In this document: positions 5,532-8,313 of the stretch, piece after piece
Layout: every line of letters starts with the position of its first letter
Numbering within the stretch: the first letter of the stretch is position 1
Source of the DNA: Proteobacteria bacterium UBA1844
Lineage (GTDB): Bacteria; Pseudomonadota; Gammaproteobacteria; Steroidobacterales; Woeseiaceae
Assembly (NCBI GenBank): GCA_002338615.1
Contig: DDIS01000126.1
Location: forward strand, 1 to 8,313
Length of the DNA: 8,313 nt
Direction of reading: 5' to 3'
Notes under the pieces: generated by a model
What the model saw: only the letters and a program-made list of their open reading frames with translations
What the model was told of the DNA's origin: nothing
Databases searched by the model: none
Position numbers and translations under genes: made by a program

Positions 5532-5542
5532 GTGGAATTTCA

Positions 5543-6823
5543 ATGAGAAACGGATTGATTTGCATGGGCCTGCTGTGTGCGGTCTTCCTGGCCAGTGTCG
5601 CCAGCGCGGACGCTGGTACCCGTTACATCAAAGCAGGGCACCTGCTTGATGTGGTCAATGGCAAGCTGCTCGATAACCAGGTCATCGTTATTGACGGTGA
5701 CACGATAAGCCGGGTCGCGCCGGCGGGTTCCGTCTCAATTCCGGCTGCGGCCGATGTCATCGATCTCGGCGCGATGACCGTACTACCGGGACTCATCGAC
5801 ATGCACGATCACCTGACGGGTGATCATCGTTTGCACGGGTACTCGTCACTTGCCGTGTCGATTCCACGCGAGGCGCTGTACGGCGCCTACAATGCCGGTA
5901 TCACGCTGCGTGCCGGATTCACCAGCGTGCGCAACGTCGGGGCCAGCGGCTATACCGATGTTGCACTGCGCGATGCTATCAACGACGGTGAGATCGAGGG
6001 GCCGCGAATTCGTGCATCGGGACCGGCGCTCGGAATCACGGGCGGACACTGCGACAATAACCTGCTGCCCGAGGAATTTCACGCAACGGGCGAAGGCGTC
6101 GCAAACGGGCCCTGGGCCGTGCGCGCGAAGGTGCGCGAGGTTATCAAGTACGGTGCCGATGTCATAAAATTCTGCGCGACGGGCGGCGTGCTCTCAAAAG
6201 GCGACAGCGTGGGCGGACAACAATACACGCTGGAGGAAATGCAAGCGCTGGTCAACGAAGCACACCAGCACGGCCGCAAGGTAGCTGCGCACGCGCACGG
6301 GGCCGAGGGCATCATCGCAGCGATCACCGCCGGCGTCGATTCGATAGAACATGCGAGCCTTGTCGACGACGAGGGGATACGCCTGGCGAAGCAAAACGGT
6401 ACCTACTTCGTTATGGATATCTACAACGACACGTTCATTCTCGAGCACGGTGCCGAGGTCGGCATGCTGCCGGAGTCGCTGGAAAAAGAACGTCAGATTG
6501 GTCAGCTGCAACGTGATAATTTCAAGAAAGCATTCAAGTCCGGTGTGAAAATGGCCTTTGGTTCGGATGGCGCAGTCTATCCGCACGGTGACAACGCAAA
6601 GCAGTTCGCGTACATGGTGCAATACGGCATGACACCCATGCAGGCGATCCAGGCCGCGACCGTGAAAGCCGCCGACCTGCTCGGCTGGCCGGACAAGGTC
6701 GGGCAGATTTCGGCAGGCTACTTTGCCGATATCATCGCGGTGTCAGGCAAGCCGCTCGATAATGTCCGGGTACTTGAAAACGTCGATTTCGTGATGAAGG
6801 GTGGGCGAGTCTACAAGGACTGA
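5543..6823 (+). CDS. Exported amidohydrolase, prolidase-like (COG1228)
   Basis: A 426-residue metal-dependent hydrolase of the amidohydrolase superfamily, closest in motifs to the COG1228 group that includes bacterial Xaa-Pro and Xaa-Arg/Lys dipeptidases. Residues 1-22 are a signal peptide (hydrophobic core CMGLLCAVFLASV, then A-S-A before the likely cut at 22/23), placing the enzyme in the periplasm or outside. The binuclear metal site is complete: H88-x-H90 (GLIDMHDHL), the carboxylated-Lys position K209 (VIKFCATGGVLS), H250 (KVAAHAHG), H270 (SIEHAS) and D342 (FGSDGAVYPHG). The C-terminal VGQISAGYFADIIAV block closes the small beta domain. The ATG at 5543 follows GGTGGA with a 6-base spacer and directly begins the signal peptide; longer in-frame starts (GTG 5432) would bury it. 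The substrate is inferred from family resemblance, probably dipeptides, but other amides cannot be excluded. It faces the Dcp-type peptidase gene tail to tail across 45 bases. Confidence 0.85.
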   Translation: MRNGLICMGLLCAVFLASVASADAGTRYIKAGHLLDVVNGKLLDNQVIVIDGDTISRVAPAGSVSIPAAADVIDLGAMTVLPGLIDMHDHLTGDHRLHGYSSLAVSIPREALYGAYNAGITLRAGFTSVRNVGASGYTDVALRDAINDGEIEGPRIRASGPALGITGGHCDNNLLPEEFHATGEGVANGPWAVRAKVREVIKYGADVIKFCATGGVLSKGDSVGGQQYTLEEMQALVNEAHQHGRKVAAHAHGAEGIIAAITAGVDSIEHASLVDDEGIRLAKQNGTYFVMDIYNDTFILEHGAEVGMLPESLEKERQIGQLQRDNFKKAFKSGVKMAFGSDGAVYPHGDNAKQFAYMVQYGMTPMQAIQAATVKAADLLGWPDKVGQISAGYFADIIAVSGKPLDNVRVLENVDFVMKGGRVYKD

Positions 6824-6868
6824 CCAGAACCCGGGTCCGTCAGTACAGCACAGTGCCAGGGGCCGAGA

Positions 6869-8313
6869 TCAATCATCCGCGTTGCTTGCCTCTTTCAGTC
6901 CACGCTCGATCAGGAGGGGCTCCACGCTTGGATCATGGCCTGTAAACATGCGATACAGCACACTTTCGTCCTCTGTATCGCCGCGCGACAGGACCATGTC
7001 GCGAAAGCGTTGGCCATTTTCGCGCGTCATGCCGCCGTTAGCGACGAACCAGTAGTAGGCATCGTGATCCAGCACCTCGCTCCAGAGGTAGGCGTAGTAA
7101 CCCGCCGCATAGCCGCCTGCGAAAATGTGTGAAAAATAGGTGCTGCGGTAGCGCGGCGGCACAGTCGGCAAATGCACATGATATCGATCGAGAGCAAGCT
7201 TCTCGAACGCCAGCACATCCGGCTCCGGCGCGTCGGCCGGCAGTGTATGCCAGGCCATGTCGAGCAATGCCGCGGCCAGGTATTCGGTGGTGTCGTAGCC
7301 CTGGTTAAACGTGTGACTCTTGCGGATCTTGTCGATCAGTTCCGCCGGCATCGGCGCGCCGGTATCGAATCGAATGGCGTAGTTTGCAAGAACCTCGGGA
7401 TCGAGTGCCCAGTGTTCATTGAACTGCGACGGAAACTCGACAAAATCGCGTGGTACGTTGGTGCCGGAAAGACTCGGGTAGGTCACAGCGGAGAACATGC
7501 CGTGTAGTGCATGACCGAATTCGTGGAACATGGTCTCGACATCATCGAAGCTGAGCAACGCAGGCTGGCCGGGCGCGGGTTGTGGAAAATTCGCGACGTT
7601 ATAGACGACGGGCCTGGTGCCCATCAGGTCTGACTGCGGCACCAGCTCGTTCATCCAGGCGCCGCCCGACTTGTTGTCGCGCTTGAAATAATCTGCATAG
7701 AAAAGCGCCAGCGAACTACCGTCGGCATCGAACACCTCGAATACACGCACGTCCGGGTGATAGACCGGAATGTCGTCACGCTCCTTGAACGTCAGGCCAT
7801 AGAGCTGGTTGGCGGCATAAAAAACGCCATCCTGAAGCACGTGGTCGAGTTCGAAATACGGCTTGATTTCCGATTCATCGAGGTCGTACTCGACCTTTCT
7901 TACTTTCTCGGCGTAGTACTCCCAGTCGTGTGCGGTGAGTTTGAAATCACCACCGTCGGCATCGATCATGGCCTGCATTCTGGCGGCTTCCTTTTGCGCG
8001 CGGTCCGTTGCCGCTGGCACGATATCGGTCATTAACCGGATCGCCGCGTCGGGTGTTTTTGCCATGCGCTCGGCCAGCGCGTAATCGGCGTAAGTATCGT
8101 AGCCGAGCAGCACTGCCTGCTCGCTGCGAACCCGGATAAGGCGCTGGATAATGTCACGAGTATCGTCGTTGTCGCCCTGGTCCGCGCGGTGCTCGGAGGC
8201 TGCAAGCAACTGCGCGCGCAGCTCGCGGTCGGTCAGCGAGGCGAGGTATGGTTGCTGCGTGGTATTTTGCAGCGGCAGCAGCCATTTGCCTGGCAGGTCG
8301 CGCGCATTGGCGG
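6869..8313 (-). CDS. dcp: M3 family metallopeptidase, peptidyl-dipeptidase Dcp type, C-terminal part
   Basis: This zinc peptidase of the thimet oligopeptidase family (M3) is predicted to remove dipeptides from the C-terminus of peptides. The last 480 residues are visible. The frame is open at the right edge, so roughly the first 200 or more residues of a protein normally about 700 long are missing. A TTG at 8209 is not the start, since homology continues upstream with LPLQNTTQQPYLASLTDREL, typical of Dcp. The zinc motif HEFGH is encoded at 7525-7511, and the third ligand Glu lies 25 residues later in RDFVEFPSQFNEHW. The substrate-pocket block HIFAGGYAAGYYAYLWSEVLD is present near the end. Oligopeptidase A is the main alternative, but NTTQQP and the FVEFPSQ context favour Dcp. 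Whether it has a signal peptide cannot be seen. It may act in sequence with the convergent prolidase-like enzyme in peptide use. Confidence 0.88.
   Translation of the reverse strand, partial: ANARDLPGKWLLPLQNTTQQPYLASLTDRELRAQLLAASEHRADQGDNDDTRDIIQRLIRVRSEQAVLLGYDTYADYALAERMAKTPDAAIRLMTDIVPAATDRAQKEAARMQAMIDADGGDFKLTAHDWEYYAEKVRKVEYDLDESEIKPYFELDHVLQDGVFYAANQLYGLTFKERDDIPVYHPDVRVFEVFDADGSSLALFYADYFKRDNKSGGAWMNELVPQSDLMGTRPVVYNVANFPQPAPGQPALLSFDDVETMFHEFGHALHGMFSAVTYPSLSGTNVPRDFVEFPSQFNEHWALDPEVLANYAIRFDTGAPMPAELIDKIRKSHTFNQGYDTTEYLAAALLDMAWHTLPADAPEPDVLAFEKLALDRYHVHLPTVPPRYRSTYFSHIFAGGYAAGYYAYLWSEVLDHDAYYWFVANGGMTRENGQRFRDMVLSRGDTEDESVLYRMFTGHDPSVEPLLIERGLKEASNADD

Noticed and set aside
5432..5542. 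GTG start extending the amidohydrolase by 37 residues
   Set aside because: It would place the clear signal peptide inside the protein; the ATG at 5543 has a good ribosome binding site.
6829..6836. ACCCGGGT palindrome between the amidohydrolase and Dcp genes as a bidirectional terminator
   Set aside because: Only 8 bp with no loop and no T-run on either strand; too little to call a terminator.
1..8313. CRISPR array, IS element, tRNA, rRNA or prophage attachment site
   Set aside because: No spaced direct repeats, transposase, terminal inverted repeats or RNA-gene signatures were seen anywhere in the window.

Overview
The window looks like ordinary chromosomal DNA from a Gammaproteobacterium. 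By eye the GC content is in the mid-to-upper 50s percent (not computed). Genes are densely packed on both strands and most products resemble those of marine or soil gammaproteobacteria. I place it no more precisely than that. There is no IS element, prophage, CRISPR array, tRNA or rRNA.

Bases 1-2126 are a purine-base neighbourhood: the C-terminal end of a guanine deaminase (+), a phosphoribosyltransferase (-), a second paralogous phosphoribosyltransferase (+), and a LOG-family nucleotide phosphoribohydrolase (+). The two phosphoribosyltransferases are head to head around a short shared control region with a 10-bp palindrome. The first lacks the Asp usually used as catalytic base in hypoxanthine/guanine-type enzymes; the second keeps it. 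The LOG gene overlaps the second phosphoribosyltransferase and seems to start at a CTG inside a CTGA overlap. Together these genes could deaminate guanine, attach free purines to PRPP, and release bases from nucleoside monophosphates.

Bases 2133-3240 are a minus-strand operon: a possible 14-codon leader ORF with a strong ribosome binding site, a 158-residue unknown protein built from three copies of a motif spaced exactly 43 residues apart, and a DUF1232 (YkvA-like) protein. The leader's stop overlaps the start of the repeat protein (ATGA). This is the least explained part of the window.

Bases 3241-3439 are a divergent intergenic region with a perfect 9-bp GC-rich inverted repeat. Bases 3440-5392 encode a 7TM-PAS-PAS-GGDEF diguanylate cyclase with an intact active site and an inhibitory I-site.

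Bases 5543-6823 encode an exported amidohydrolase of the prolidase-like group (COG1228). It is preceded by a leader hairpin that abuts the ribosome binding site. It converges on a peptidyl-dipeptidase Dcp-type M3 metallopeptidase (minus strand), whose N-terminal part lies beyond the right edge. These two suggest peptide degradation, the first in the periplasm.
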